A stretch of DNA of 64,000 nt from Hymenobacter metallilatus (lineage in GTDB: Bacteria; Bacteroidota; Bacteroidia; Cytophagales; Hymenobacteraceae): NCBI RefSeq assembly GCF_003944705.1, contig NZ_RWIS01000008.1:62001-126000 (forward strand), in the 5' to 3' direction. The position numbers were made by a program, and so were the translations under genes. This document shows positions 1-8,274 of the stretch, in pieces. The number at the start of each line of letters is the position of its first letter. Within the stretch, counting starts at the first letter, position 1. The notes beneath the pieces are model-generated. The model was given only the letters and a program-made list of their open reading frames with translations. It had not been told where the DNA came from and ran no database searches.

Positions 1-2
1 CC

Positions 3-986
3 AGCTACAGCTGGGAGCAGCCGCGCCTGTTGCTGTTGCTGCCTCTGGTGCCCCTGCTGTTTGTGGTGCGTTGGGCCCTGGCCCGCCGCCGCCGCTCCCG
101 GCTGGGGGTAGCCTTTGTGGCCGGCCAGCTCCCCCGCGACTGGAGCACCGTGCTGCGGTTTGTGCCAGATGTGGTGCTGGCCCTGAGCCTGTGCTTTGGC
201 TTGGTAGCCCTGGCTCGTCCCCAGCGTACCGACGAACGGGTGGTACAAACTGGGGAGGGCATTGATATTCTGTTGGTTATTGATGTATCGGGGTCCATGG
301 AGCTGCAGGACCTGCGTCCCAACCGCCTGGATGCCGCCAAACGCATAGCCCGGGAGTTTATAGATGGCCGCCAGGGCGACCGAATCGGGCTGGTGGTGTT
401 TGCCGGCGACGCCTACTCCCTGGCCCCCCTCACCACCGACTACGACCTGCTGCGCGACGACCTGCAGAGCCTGCGCCTGGGCATGATTCCGAACGATGGT
501 ACCGCCATTGGTACGGCCCTGGGCGTGGCTACCAACCGCCTGCGCGACTCCCGCTCCCGCACCAAAGTGTGCATCCTGATTTCCGATGGCGAAAATACAG
601 CCGGCTCCCTCGATCCGCTTACCTCCGCCCAGCTGGCCCACGCCTACGGCCTGAAGCTGTATACCATCGGGCTGGGGCAGGATGGCATTGTACCCTACGG
701 AACCGATGAAGCCGGCCGCCCCCGCTACGTGGAAACCCGCCTCGACGAAACCACCATGCGCCAGATTGCCCAGGCCGGTGAAGGCCGTTTTTTCCGGGCC
801 ACCGACAACGCCGGCCTGCGCCAGACCTTCAACCAGATTAACCGCTACGAGAAGTCCGAAATCAAGCAGACCCGCTACCGCAACACCCAGGATTACTACC
901 GCATTTACCTGTTCTGGTGCATTGGCCTGTGGCTGCTGTGGCTGGCCCTGAAAAATACCTTCCTGACGAATGCCCTGGAAGACTAA
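3..986 (+). CDS. BatA-like VWA-domain membrane protein (5' end outside window)
   Basis: The reading frame is open from base 3, so the true start lies just off the left edge. The protein has a hydrophobic N-terminal segment, a second membrane segment, then a von Willebrand A domain starting near codon 85 with the MIDAS motif DVSGSM, and a final membrane helix near the C-terminus. This order matches the BatA/BatB family of Bacteroidota, which usually sits in a MoxR-DUF58-BatA-BatB operon linked to stress or aerotolerance and envelope function. No batB follows within the window. A DUF58 gene, another usual member, occurs separately at 15685-16608. The family call is firm and the exact Bat subtype is inferred. 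Confidence 0.9.
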   Translation, partial: SYSWEQPRLLLLLPLVPLLFVVRWALARRRRSRLGVAFVAGQLPRDWSTVLRFVPDVVLALSLCFGLVALARPQRTDERVVQTGEGIDILLVIDVSGSMELQDLRPNRLDAAKRIAREFIDGRQGDRIGLVVFAGDAYSLAPLTTDYDLLRDDLQSLRLGMIPNDGTAIGTALGVATNRLRDSRSRTKVCILISDGENTAGSLDPLTSAQLAHAYGLKLYTIGLGQDGIVPYGTDEAGRPRYVETRLDETTMRQIAQAGEGRFFRATDNAGLRQTFNQINRYEKSEIKQTRYRNTQDYYRIYLFWCIGLWLLWLALKNTFLTNALED

Positions 987-1184
987 CTCATGGATTTAGG
1001 CGACCTGTCCGGATTCCCCGGATTTCTGGAAGTGGGACAAGGATGTTTCTCGGGCATCAGCTGAAAAAACCGGTTTCGGCGGGCTTGTGGTTTAGCCTCA
1101 ATTTGTGGTAAGAATTGGCAGCCGATTGGCAGGGAAGGTTGTTAGAAGCTGAACAACCGGTGCGGAGCGGCTGAAAATCTGCCG

Positions 1185-1192
1185 TATTTTTG
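1185..1192 (+). promoter_or_regulatory. Bacteroidota -7 type promoter element (TATTTTTG)
   Basis: TATTTTTG matches TAnnTTTG and ends 25 bases before the ATG of the YggS-like gene. No convincing -33 TTTG was found at the usual distance. Confidence 0.5.
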
Positions 1193-1217
1193 GCCGGTGC
1201 ACCCCTCTTTTCAGCCT

Positions 1218-1886
1218 ATGCATTCTATTGCCGACTCCATTCACCGCATTCAGGAGCAACTCCGCGGTACCAGCGCCCGGCTGGTGGTGGTTACCAAAAC
1301 GCACCCCGTTGAGCGCCTGCAGGTGGCTTACGCGGCCGGAGCCCGCATTTTCGGAGAGAACCGGGTGCAGGAAATGACGGCCAAGCAGCCCGAGCTGCCC
1401 GCCGATGTGGAGTGGCACCTAATTGGGCATCTGCAAACCAATAAGGTAAAATACATTGCTCCGTTCGTGCATACTATCCAGAGCATCGACAGCCTTAAGC
1501 TGCTACTGGAGGTTGAGCGGCAGGCCGCAAAATACAACCGCGAAATTGCGGGCCTGCTGCAGTTTCATATTGCCGATGAGGAAACCAAAACCGGCCTCAC
1601 TCTGCCCGAGGCCGAGGAAATTCTGCGTTCTGAGGAGTTTCGCAACCTCCGCCATGTGCGCCTCAGCGGGGTAATGGGCATAGCCACTTTCACTACCGAT
1701 GAAGACCAGCTGCGCCGCGAGTTTCGAATGCTGCGCGGCTACTTTGATAAGCTAAAAGCCCTGTATTTCGCTCATGAGGAAAGCTTCCGGGAAGTATCCA
1801 TGGGCATGAGCTCCGATTATCCCCTAGCCCTGGGGGAAGGCAGTACGCTCATCCGGGTAGGCAGCGCTATTTTTGGGGCCAGATAA
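1218..1886 (+). CDS. YggS/PROSC family pyridoxal-phosphate homeostasis protein
   Basis: This 222-residue protein matches the PLP-binding fold-type III YggS/PLPHP family, which buffers pyridoxal phosphate and affects amino- and keto-acid balance rather than catalysing a known reaction. Visible landmarks are the PLP lysine in VVTKTHP near residue 31, the GENRVQE segment, WHLIGHLQTNKVK, and the C-terminal MGMSSDYPLAL with GSTLIRVGSAIFG. I chose the ATG at 1218 over an upstream GTG at 1197 because it gives the usual family N-terminus and sits downstream of a promoter-like element. It is flanked by gene-free DNA and appears monocistronic. Confidence 0.93.
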   Translation: MHSIADSIHRIQEQLRGTSARLVVVTKTHPVERLQVAYAAGARIFGENRVQEMTAKQPELPADVEWHLIGHLQTNKVKYIAPFVHTIQSIDSLKLLLEVERQAAKYNREIAGLLQFHIADEETKTGLTLPEAEEILRSEEFRNLRHVRLSGVMGIATFTTDEDQLRREFRMLRGYFDKLKALYFAHEESFREVSMGMSSDYPLALGEGSTLIRVGSAIFGAR

Positions 1887-1890
1887 ATTT

Positions 1891-2077
1891 TTAGTTGTCA
1901 GTTGCTCGTTGTCAGTTATCAGCAGCAGGGCTCCTGTTGCCTTCGTGCCGACAACTGACAACCAACAACGAAAAACTAAGAAGGACTGCAACTGACAACG
2001 AGCAACTAACAACGAAAAACTAAAAATGACTGCAACTGACAACGAGCAACCGACAACCAACAACTAAAAATGACTGC
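1891..2077. repeat. 44-bp tandem repeat and inverted repeat running into the DUF423 start
   Basis: Units with a 44-bp period begin at 1984, 2028 and 2072, with a diverged copy ending before 1984. A 23-base core is identical at 1984-2006 and 2028-2050. An inverted copy of the same words lies at about 1892-1917, so the leader can fold back on itself. The third unit breaks off inside the first codons of the DUF423 gene. The second unit carries an ATG at 2026 that opens a 13-codon frame ending at 2067, two bases before the gene start. Confidence 0.85.
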
Positions 2078-2447
2078 ACGACTGATTATTCAACTGGCCG
2101 CCTTACTGGGTGCATTGGGCGTGGGCATTGGGGCGTTTGGGGCCCACGGGCTGCGCAAGATGCTGGAGGCCAGTAGCCGCTTCGAAACCTTCGAAACCGC
2201 CGTGCGCTATCAGTTTTACCACGCGCTGGCCCTGCTGGCACTGGGTATTCTGCTGCATATTAAGCCCGAGCTGCGCAACCTGGGTACGGTGGCCTGGCTA
2301 TGGCTGGGCGGGGTAGTAGTGTTCAGCGGCTCGCTGTATGTGCTGTGTCTCACGGGCATTACCAAGCTGGGGGCCGTTACACCCATCGGGGGTGTACTGC
2401 TTATTGCCGGCTGGATTGTGCTGCTGCTGGCGGCACGGCAGCTGTAG
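2070..2447 (+). CDS. DUF423 family small membrane protein
   Basis: The 125-residue protein is almost entirely hydrophobic, with four predicted membrane segments. It carries the family N-terminal pattern GALGVGIGAFGAHGLRK near residues 12-30 and a tyrosine- and histidine-rich stretch, VRYQFYHALALLALG. These features match DUF423 (YwdK/YgdD-type) inner-membrane proteins, whose function is not established. The start codon lies inside the third copy of a 44-bp tandem repeat, so the first three codons (MTA) are shared with the small repeat-encoded frame just upstream. A strong palindromic terminator follows. Confidence 0.9.
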   Translation: MTARLIIQLAALLGALGVGIGAFGAHGLRKMLEASSRFETFETAVRYQFYHALALLALGILLHIKPELRNLGTVAWLWLGGVVVFSGSLYVLCLTGITKLGAVTPIGGVLLIAGWIVLLLAARQL

Positions 2448-2464
2448 AGTTGCCTTTCAGGCAC

Positions 2465-2502
2465 AAAAAAGCGGCTTGCCAGGTCTGGCAAGCCGCTTTT
2501 TT
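2465..2502. terminator. Bidirectional intrinsic terminator
   Basis: AAAAAAGCGGCTTGCCAG and its reverse complement form a near-continuous stem with a 2-base loop, flanked by A- and T-runs on both sides. It lies between the convergent DUF423 (+) and DUF1573 (-) genes. Confidence 0.9.
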
Positions 2503-2527
2503 GTGTATCTACAGCCTGCAGTGGCTG

Positions 2528-3073
2528 CTAGGAGGCCTTTTTCTTGGCTTTAATTTTATTGTCGCCGGCTTTTACCTTTTGCTTGGCATCTTTCGTGTCG
2601 GCGGGGGCGGCCACGTCGGAAGCAGCGGGAGCCGGAGCGGCCGATACGGTGGCACCAGCCTCTTTCACATCACCCACCAACGATACCATAGCATTGCCGC
2701 CTACAGAGTTAGACTCCACGGTGAGTACTTTGTTCTGCATCCCGAACTTACCGGACGAGTTGAATTTGGCGGTAATAGAGCCTGATTTGCCGGGCATCAC
2801 CGGGTCGCGCGTCCATTCCGGAGTGGTGCAGCCGCAGCTTACGCCAATGTTAGAGATGATGAGCGGCTGAGTGCCTACGTTCTTGAATTTGAACGTATGC
2901 TCTACCACATCACCGGTATGTACGGAGCCGAAGTCATACTTCATTTCCTCGAACTGGATTTGCGGGCCAGCTACTTTAGTTTGAGCGTTGGCTGGTTGTA
3001 CGGCGGCCGTTTGGGCCTGAGCCGCCAGGCCCATCACCGACAGCGAAAGGGCCAGAATAAGCGCTTTTTTCAT
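2528..3073 (-). CDS. DUF1573 domain secreted protein
   Basis: This 181-residue protein starts with a signal peptide (residues 1-20, ending LAAQAQ). It then has one DUF1573 Ig-like domain at about 36-125, with IQFEEMKYDFGSVHTGDVVE, FKFKNVG and the conserved cysteine pair in VSCGCTTPEW. The last 50 residues are an alanine-rich, lysine-ended low-complexity tail. DUF1573 proteins are common exported proteins of Bacteroidota without a known biochemical role. A TAnnTTTG element lies 35 bases upstream at 3108-3115. The gene shares its terminator with DUF423. Confidence 0.9.
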   Translation of the reverse strand: MKKALILALSLSVMGLAAQAQTAAVQPANAQTKVAGPQIQFEEMKYDFGSVHTGDVVEHTFKFKNVGTQPLIISNIGVSCGCTTPEWTRDPVMPGKSGSITAKFNSSGKFGMQNKVLTVESNSVGGNAMVSLVGDVKEAGATVSAAPAPAASDVAAPADTKDAKQKVKAGDNKIKAKKKAS

Positions 3074-3107
3074 GGGATGAATGCGTAAGATGCGTGTGGA
3101 AGGTAAG

Positions 3108-3115
3108 CAAAAATA
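3108..3115 (-). promoter_or_regulatory. -7 type promoter element for the DUF1573 gene
   Basis: On the minus strand this reads TATTTTTG, matching TAnnTTTG, 35 bases upstream of the ATG. Confidence 0.5.
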
Positions 3116-3249
3116 GGCGTTTCAGCCGCCCAGCCAAGTTACGTGCCAGTTTTTACCCGAGCCGGTGAAGCCTGCGCTAAGCATAACATCAGGGCGGCCG
3201 GTTTGGGTTCTGTTTTTTACCGGAGCCATCATTCTGATTGGCATGGTGT

Positions 3250-3323
3250 CATTCCGAGCAGCGTGAGGAATCTGAGTTGACCACCCGCACGATTAACTCA
3301 GATTCCTCACTTCACTCGGAATG
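3250..3323. repeat. Dispersed palindrome, CATTCCGAGC...GAGGAATCT family
   Basis: The arms at 3250-3280 and 3294-3323 pair imperfectly at the outside and perfectly over GTGAGGAATCTGAGTT. The same outer words recur at 56353-56448. The element lies directly after the stop of the RecD-like gene and may also end its transcript. The rest of 3116-3249 shows no gene. Confidence 0.8.
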
Positions 3324-3328
3324 TCCGC

Positions 3329-4753
3329 CTATTCCTCGGCCGCGTCGCCCAGCAAATTCTTGTTGAAGTTAAGCAGGAACAGCTTTTCGGAGGAGCGGGT
3401 AACGGCCGTGTAGAGCCAGCGGGCAAACTCGCTGTTCACCATATCTTCTTTCAGAAAGCCGTGGTCGACGAATACGGCCTGCCACTGCCCGCCCTGGGCT
3501 TTGTGGCAGGTAAGGGCGTAGGCAAATTTCACCTGCAAGGCATTCAGGAACGGGTCCTTTCGCAAAGCCGCCGTGCGGTCCCTCTTGGTTTCGAGGTGGG
3601 CATAATCGGCACTCACGGCATCGTAGAGGGCCTTGCTCCGGTCGGCGGGCAAGGCGGGACTTTCGGTGTGCAGGGTATCCAGCAGCAGCTTTATCTCCAT
3701 GTCGGGCTCATCGGGGTAGTCTACCAGCCGCACGCGGGCGTCGGCAAAGCGAAACCCGAACTCCTCGGTGCGCCGGATGATTTTGACTACCTGCACAAAG
3801 TCGCCGTTGGCCAGAAACCCGATGTCCGAATCCTTGGGCAGCCAGTAGTAGTTGTTGCGCACCACCATCAGGTAGTCGCCCGACTCTATTTCGTCCTCGG
3901 CCTCAAACAGAATGCGCCGGATGTACTGATTGTACTGGTTGGCGTTCTTGTTGGAGCGGCAGATGATGGTGCTGTTTTCGTGGCCGAAATTCTTGTAGGC
4001 CCAGCGCAGGCCGTCTTCCAGCTTGTCGCCGCTCATGGAGAAAATATCGGGGTAGCCTTTGGTGAAGAACTGAATGTGCGGGTGTTCCTCCCGCAGCTCC
4101 TCCCGCAGCACCGTGGCGTTCATCAGAATCCCCGACGACTCAGCTTGGCGCATTACCTGGCGCAACTCCACCGAGCCCACCTCGGCCCGAAAGCGGTGGC
4201 GCAGCAGTTCGGCATCCAGCGCCGGGCTGAGCAGCTGCCCTACCGGCGGCAGCTGGGCCGTGTCGCCGATGAGCAGCAGCCGGTTCGAGGGCTTCTCGAA
4301 CACGTAGTTCATCAGGTCGTCGAGCAGGCCGTTTTCCCCGAACGCCTTTTCGTCGGAAATCATGGAGGCCTCATCCACGATGAACAGCGTATCCTGGGCG
4401 CGGTTGGGCTGGCGCTGGAACGAGAGGCCCTGGGCCGGCGAGCCGCTGGTCTGGCGGTAGATTTTCTTGTGGATGGTGCTGGCCGCCACCCCCGAATAAG
4501 TGCTCATTACCTTGGCGGCCCGACCGGTAGGAGCCATCAGGGTGTATTTGCGGCCCATTTGGTGCAGCCACTGCACCAGGGCGCTTACTACGGTGGTTTT
4601 GCCGGTACCCGCGTAGCCGCGCAGCACAAACGCCTTGCGCCCCGGCAGCTGGTCTTTCAGAAACCCATCCAGCTGCTGAAACAGCGTAGCCTGGTCCTGG
4701 GTAGGCTCATACGGAAAATAGTCGCGGACGGAAGGGGTTCTGACGGAGAGCAT
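3329..4753 (-). CDS. RecD-like ATP-dependent DNA helicase (SF1)
   Basis: This 474-residue protein is a superfamily 1 helicase. It has Walker A GYAGTGKTT at 46-54, Walker B VDEASM at 126-131, motif III GDTAQLPPVG near 162, and the C-terminal UvrD-like elements CHKAQGGQW and YTAVTRSSEKL. It lacks the long N-terminal regions of RecD2 and of RecBCD RecD, matching the short AAA/RecD-like helicases common in Bacteroidota. These presumably unwind DNA in repair, although the in vivo role is unproven. The promoter element at 4758-4765 lies only 4 bases from the ATG, so the mRNA may be leaderless. Confidence 0.9.
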   Translation of the reverse strand: MLSVRTPSVRDYFPYEPTQDQATLFQQLDGFLKDQLPGRKAFVLRGYAGTGKTTVVSALVQWLHQMGRKYTLMAPTGRAAKVMSTYSGVAASTIHKKIYRQTSGSPAQGLSFQRQPNRAQDTLFIVDEASMISDEKAFGENGLLDDLMNYVFEKPSNRLLLIGDTAQLPPVGQLLSPALDAELLRHRFRAEVGSVELRQVMRQAESSGILMNATVLREELREEHPHIQFFTKGYPDIFSMSGDKLEDGLRWAYKNFGHENSTIICRSNKNANQYNQYIRRILFEAEDEIESGDYLMVVRNNYYWLPKDSDIGFLANGDFVQVVKIIRRTEEFGFRFADARVRLVDYPDEPDMEIKLLLDTLHTESPALPADRSKALYDAVSADYAHLETKRDRTAALRKDPFLNALQVKFAYALTCHKAQGGQWQAVFVDHGFLKEDMVNSEFARWLYTAVTRSSEKLFLLNFNKNLLGDAAEE

Positions 4754-4757
4754 ACCG

Positions 4758-4765
4758 CAAAGGTA
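4758..4765 (-). promoter_or_regulatory. -7 type promoter element abutting the helicase start codon
   Basis: The minus strand reads TACCTTTG-CGGT-ATG. A normal start distance would put the transcript 5' end at or next to the start codon. Confidence 0.5.
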
Positions 4766-4802
4766 CGAGGGGAAGCGGGTGCGTACAGAATTCCCACTTA
4801 CC

Positions 4803-7019
4803 TCACTTTGTAGGCAGCGTGATGGTGAACTGAGTACCCCGGCCCTCTTCCGAGGCCACGCTGATGGTTCCGCCGTGGCCCTTCACAATATCGTGGGACA
4901 GGGACAGGCCCAGGCCAGTACCTTCGCCTAAGGGCTTAGTGGTGAAGAAGGCCTCAAACACTTTGTTGCGCACCTCCTCGGGCATGCCGGTGCCGTTGTC
5001 GTGCACGCGCACCTGCACGGCCCCGGGCACCAGGCTACTATCCACCCGTACCATGGGCTCGTAGTTAGGCTCTCCGGACTGCTGGCGCTGGGTTACGGCA
5101 TAGAACGCATTCGTGAACAGGTTCAGCAGCACCCGACCCATATCGGGTGGCACTACGGGCACAGGGGGCAAATCGGGCGAGAGACTGGTTTCTACCCCTA
5201 CTACCGCCGCGCTTTCCCGAAACTCCTGGCTTTGCCGGGCCAGCTGCAGGTACTCCAGCACCAGGGCATTCAGGTCGGTGGTGATGCGCTGACCGGTACC
5301 AGTGCGGGCGTGCTCCAGCATATCCTTGATGATGGCCGAGGCCCGGATGCCGTGCTGGCTGATTTCCTGCAGATTCTGGCGCAGTCCCAGCAATATCTCC
5401 TGCTCCAGTGCCGGAGTACCCGTTTTGTGGTCCATGTTATCGACCAGGGAAGTACTTACCTCAGCAAAGCGTTTCATGAAATTGAGTGGATTCTGCAGCT
5501 CATGGGCAATACCCGCCGACACCTCGCCCACAAACGCCCACTTCTCTGACTGCACCAGCTGGTTCTGAGTCTGGCGCAGCTGGGCCAGCGTGCGGCGGTT
5601 GGTTTGCAGCTGCCGGTATACCATCACGCCCAGTCCCGAAATAAGCACTAAGGCCAGCAGAGCTACCGCCAGCAGCTGATTACGCTGCCGAAGCCGCAGG
5701 GCCTGCAACTCCTTTTCCTGGCGGAGCCTGGCAATTTGCTCGTTTTGCTTTTGCTCTATCCGTTCGCCCTCGTATTGGGCCAGCAGGTTGCCGCCCTGCA
5801 TCTTGTTGAGCGTATCCTGCAGCGCGAGGTAGGCCAGGCTGTACTGCTGGGCTTTGGCAGGCGTACCGTGGGCAGCCTCAAACCGTACCAGCTCCCGCAG
5901 GTATTTAGGGCGAAGCATCTGAAAGTTAGCCGCCGTGGCCAGCGCATAGGCTTTTTGCCAGTGTTTTTCGGCCGGCGGATAGTTACCTAAAGCGGTATAA
6001 TATCGGGCCCAGGTGGCATCCAGGGCAAACTCCCCGGGCCGCCCGGTAATGTCCATCTGCAGGGAGTCGGACAGCTGCTGGGCCCGGCGCAGCAGCGGTA
6101 GTGCCGCAGCGGGCTGCTGTCGGGCTATCAGCAGCTGGCTCTGCAGAATTAGGGCATAGGCAGTATAAATTCCCGAGTTCAGGGAGTCGGCCCGGGCAGT
6201 TTGCAGGGCTTTGTCGATAAAGCGGGCCGCGGCCGGCAGGTTCTGCAGCTGCAGGTAAAGGTTGGCAACGGCATGCTCGGAGTAGAAGCGCTGCAGCCCG
6301 GCTATCTTCGATTTATCATTCCAGATGGATGCCTGTTGCAGATAATACAGCGCCTTGCGCGTATTGCCCCACTCGGCGTACGTGCTACCTGCTACCATCA
6401 GCTCATTACTAAACAAACGACGGTTGAAGTGCCGCAGCAAATCGGCGGCGTGCAGGTAGTGGCTGATAGCCTGGTTGTAGTCGCCGCGGTGCCGGTAGGT
6501 GCCCCCCAGCACCACGTAGCAGGCGGCCTCGTTTTCTCGGGGCCCATGCACCCGGTACTGCTGCAGCTTGCGGCTGAAGTAGGCAAAGCGCCGGTCAGAG
6601 TCCCGTAGCTTGTTGTAGATGGGGGCCAGGTCAATCAGCAAAGCGGGAACCGGCTGACCGGCTTCATCGAACAGCTCAATGGCCTGCTGCATGGCGGCCA
6701 GGGCCCCGGTATACTGCTCCTGCTGCCACAGCCGCAGGCCGGCCTGCAGCTCCTGGTACGGAGCTTCAGTAGGCAGCTGTCGGGTGCGGGCATTCAGCCG
6801 CAGCAGCTCGGCCACCAGCTCGGTGGCCTGAACGCGGCGAGTGGGCTCCGAAAGCTCCGTCACGCGCAGCAAATGCACCAGTGTCCGGACGCGGGCCGTG
6901 TCGGCGGACTGCTGCTTCAGCGTGTAGTACAGCGAATCATAGTCGGCATTCCAGTACTGCTTCTGCGCCAGCAGGGGCCTGCTCAGCACGAGTAGCAATA
7001 GTATAATAATCCATTTCAT
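4803..7019 (-). CDS. TPR-domain sensor histidine kinase
   Basis: This 738-residue protein starts with a signal peptide (KWIIILLLLVLSRPLLAQ). It has a long helical TPR region at about 30-415, presumably periplasmic, then a membrane segment (LLAVALLALVLISGLGVMVY), a short coiled coil, a HisKA-type domain with phospho-acceptor AHELQNPLNF, and a HATPase domain with LLNLFTNAFYAV (N box), DNGTGMP (G1), FFTTKPLGEG and TGLGLSLSHDIVKGHGG (G2). I used the second Met (7019) because the upstream extension would precede the signal peptide. No response regulator is adjacent. The signal it senses is unknown. Confidence 0.9.
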   Translation of the reverse strand: MKWIIILLLLVLSRPLLAQKQYWNADYDSLYYTLKQQSADTARVRTLVHLLRVTELSEPTRRVQATELVAELLRLNARTRQLPTEAPYQELQAGLRLWQQEQYTGALAAMQQAIELFDEAGQPVPALLIDLAPIYNKLRDSDRRFAYFSRKLQQYRVHGPRENEAACYVVLGGTYRHRGDYNQAISHYLHAADLLRHFNRRLFSNELMVAGSTYAEWGNTRKALYYLQQASIWNDKSKIAGLQRFYSEHAVANLYLQLQNLPAAARFIDKALQTARADSLNSGIYTAYALILQSQLLIARQQPAAALPLLRRAQQLSDSLQMDITGRPGEFALDATWARYYTALGNYPPAEKHWQKAYALATAANFQMLRPKYLRELVRFEAAHGTPAKAQQYSLAYLALQDTLNKMQGGNLLAQYEGERIEQKQNEQIARLRQEKELQALRLRQRNQLLAVALLALVLISGLGVMVYRQLQTNRRTLAQLRQTQNQLVQSEKWAFVGEVSAGIAHELQNPLNFMKRFAEVSTSLVDNMDHKTGTPALEQEILLGLRQNLQEISQHGIRASAIIKDMLEHARTGTGQRITTDLNALVLEYLQLARQSQEFRESAAVVGVETSLSPDLPPVPVVPPDMGRVLLNLFTNAFYAVTQRQQSGEPNYEPMVRVDSSLVPGAVQVRVHDNGTGMPEEVRNKVFEAFFTTKPLGEGTGLGLSLSHDIVKGHGGTISVASEEGRGTQFTITLPTK

Positions 7020-7107
7020 AACGGGTAGTAGGAACCGGCCGGGAGCCATTCTGCCATTTCAAGGTGAGAATAAATCGTCATAATCCGATACATGCATACT
7101 AACTAAT

Positions 7108-7527
7108 TCATCCGCCAACCGGCTCGACTACGGCCATGGTGGCAGTGGCTTTGGCAATAAGCAGCGCATCGCACCACACCTCTGCTTCGCAGAAGTGCAG
7201 GCGGCGTCCGGCTTTCAGCACCCAACCCACGGCCCGCAGCCGCTGCCCCACTCCCGGGTGCAGGTAGCTGGTTTTCAGCTCCACCGTTACCACACCCGTG
7301 CCCTCAGGCACCAGCGTAACGGCGGCAAAGCCCGCTACCAGGTCGGCCATGGTAGCCACCAGGCCGCCGTGCGCAAAGCCCGTATGCTGCTGGTGCTGTT
7401 GCTGCAGCTGCAACTCAGCCTCCACCCGGCCTTCGGTAATAGAGGTGAGGTCGGCGCCAATATGGTGCATAAAATGCTGGCGGGTGAGCTTGCGGCGGAT
7501 GCGGGTTTCGAGAGAGTCGGTGGTCAT
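7108..7527 (-). CDS. PaaI-type hotdog-fold thioesterase
   Basis: The 139-residue protein matches the single-domain PaaI/YbgC-like hotdog thioesterases. The helix-containing motif HTGFAHGGLVATMADLVAGFA at about 47-67 carries the HGG signature, followed by the GVVTVELKTSYLHPG strand region and RLHFCEAEVWCDALLIAKATATM. Such enzymes hydrolyse acyl-CoA thioesters, often aromatic or stray CoA adducts. The substrate here cannot be read from sequence. It is divergent from the DUF4126 gene, with 79 bases between the starts. Confidence 0.88.
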   Translation of the reverse strand: MTTDSLETRIRRKLTRQHFMHHIGADLTSITEGRVEAELQLQQQHQQHTGFAHGGLVATMADLVAGFAAVTLVPEGTGVVTVELKTSYLHPGVGQRLRAVGWVLKAGRRLHFCEAEVWCDALLIAKATATMAVVEPVGG

Positions 7528-7606
7528 GGGGCTGCAAAGTTGTATATTTTAGCGAGTAGCTCCTGTTGGCAGGGGTTATGCAGTTTCTGCCCACTTTCGC
7601 CTTCTT

Positions 7607-8221
7607 ATGCAACACCTTGACTATCTGCTGGCTGGCGCCCTGGGCCTGGCTCTGGCCGCGTGCAGTGGCTTTCGGGTATTTGTGCCGCTGCTGGCTGCCT
7701 CGCTGGCCTACCGTACCGGCTACCTTACGCCGGCCTCGGGGTTCGCCTGGCTGGGCACTTGGCCGGCCGTAGCAGCCCTGGGTACGGCCACGGTAGCCGA
7801 AATTCTGGGCTACTACATTCCGGTAGTCGATAACGTGCTGGATACCCTTACCGGGCCGGCCTCGTTTATTGCCGGCACCATTCTCATGACTTCCGCCCTG
7901 CCTGAGCTGCCGCCCATGCTGCGCTGGGGACTGGGCATTCTGGTGGGCGGGGGCACGGCCGGCATCATCCAAACGGGCACTTCCCTGCTGCGGGCGGGCT
8001 CCACGGCCACTACGGCGGGCCTGGGCAACCCCGTGCTGGCTACCCTGGAAAATCTGCTGGCCATAGTGGGCTCGGTGCTGGGGCTGCTGGTGCCGGTACT
8101 GGTAGCTGCGCTGGCCCTGGGCACCGTTGTCTGGATGCTGAGCCACCTGCGGCGCTGGCGGCAGCGCCGGGCGGCCCGGCGACAGGCCCATCTGGCCAGC
8201 CTGCGCACTACGCCCAGCTAA
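7607..8221 (+). CDS. DUF4126 family membrane protein
   Basis: This 204-residue protein has about five hydrophobic segments and the family's opening pattern, LAACSGFRVFVPLLAASLAYRTGY, near residues 18-42. A charged arginine-rich tail (RRWRQRRAARRQ) ends the protein on the likely cytoplasmic side. DUF4126 proteins are integral membrane proteins of unknown function found across bacteria. The gene is divergent from the thioesterase and 53 bases upstream of a Nudix gene that has its own promoter-like element. Confidence 0.85.
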   Translation: MQHLDYLLAGALGLALAACSGFRVFVPLLAASLAYRTGYLTPASGFAWLGTWPAVAALGTATVAEILGYYIPVVDNVLDTLTGPASFIAGTILMTSALPELPPMLRWGLGILVGGGTAGIIQTGTSLLRAGSTATTAGLGNPVLATLENLLAIVGSVLGLLVPVLVAALALGTVVWMLSHLRRWRQRRAARRQAHLASLRTTPS

Positions 8222-8243
8222 CCGGCGTTTGCGGGGAAGCACG

Positions 8244-8251
8244 TAGCTTTG
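8244..8251 (+). promoter_or_regulatory. -7 type promoter element (TAGCTTTG) for the Nudix gene
   Basis: It matches TAnnTTTG and ends 23 bases before the ATG at 8275. A TTTG at 8228 is too close to be a standard -33 element. Confidence 0.5.
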
Positions 8252-8274
8252 GCCTCCTGATTTTTTTCTCTGTT

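Noticed and set aside
3461..4813. 450-residue open frame on the plus strand across the helicase gene
   Set aside because: It is the antisense shadow of the RecD-like gene; the composition is His/Gln/Val-rich, as expected of a GC-rich shadow, and it has no domain.
8228..8251. Complete -33/-7 promoter before the Nudix gene
   Set aside because: The TTTG is only 12 bases from the -7 element; a standard spacing is about 19-21.
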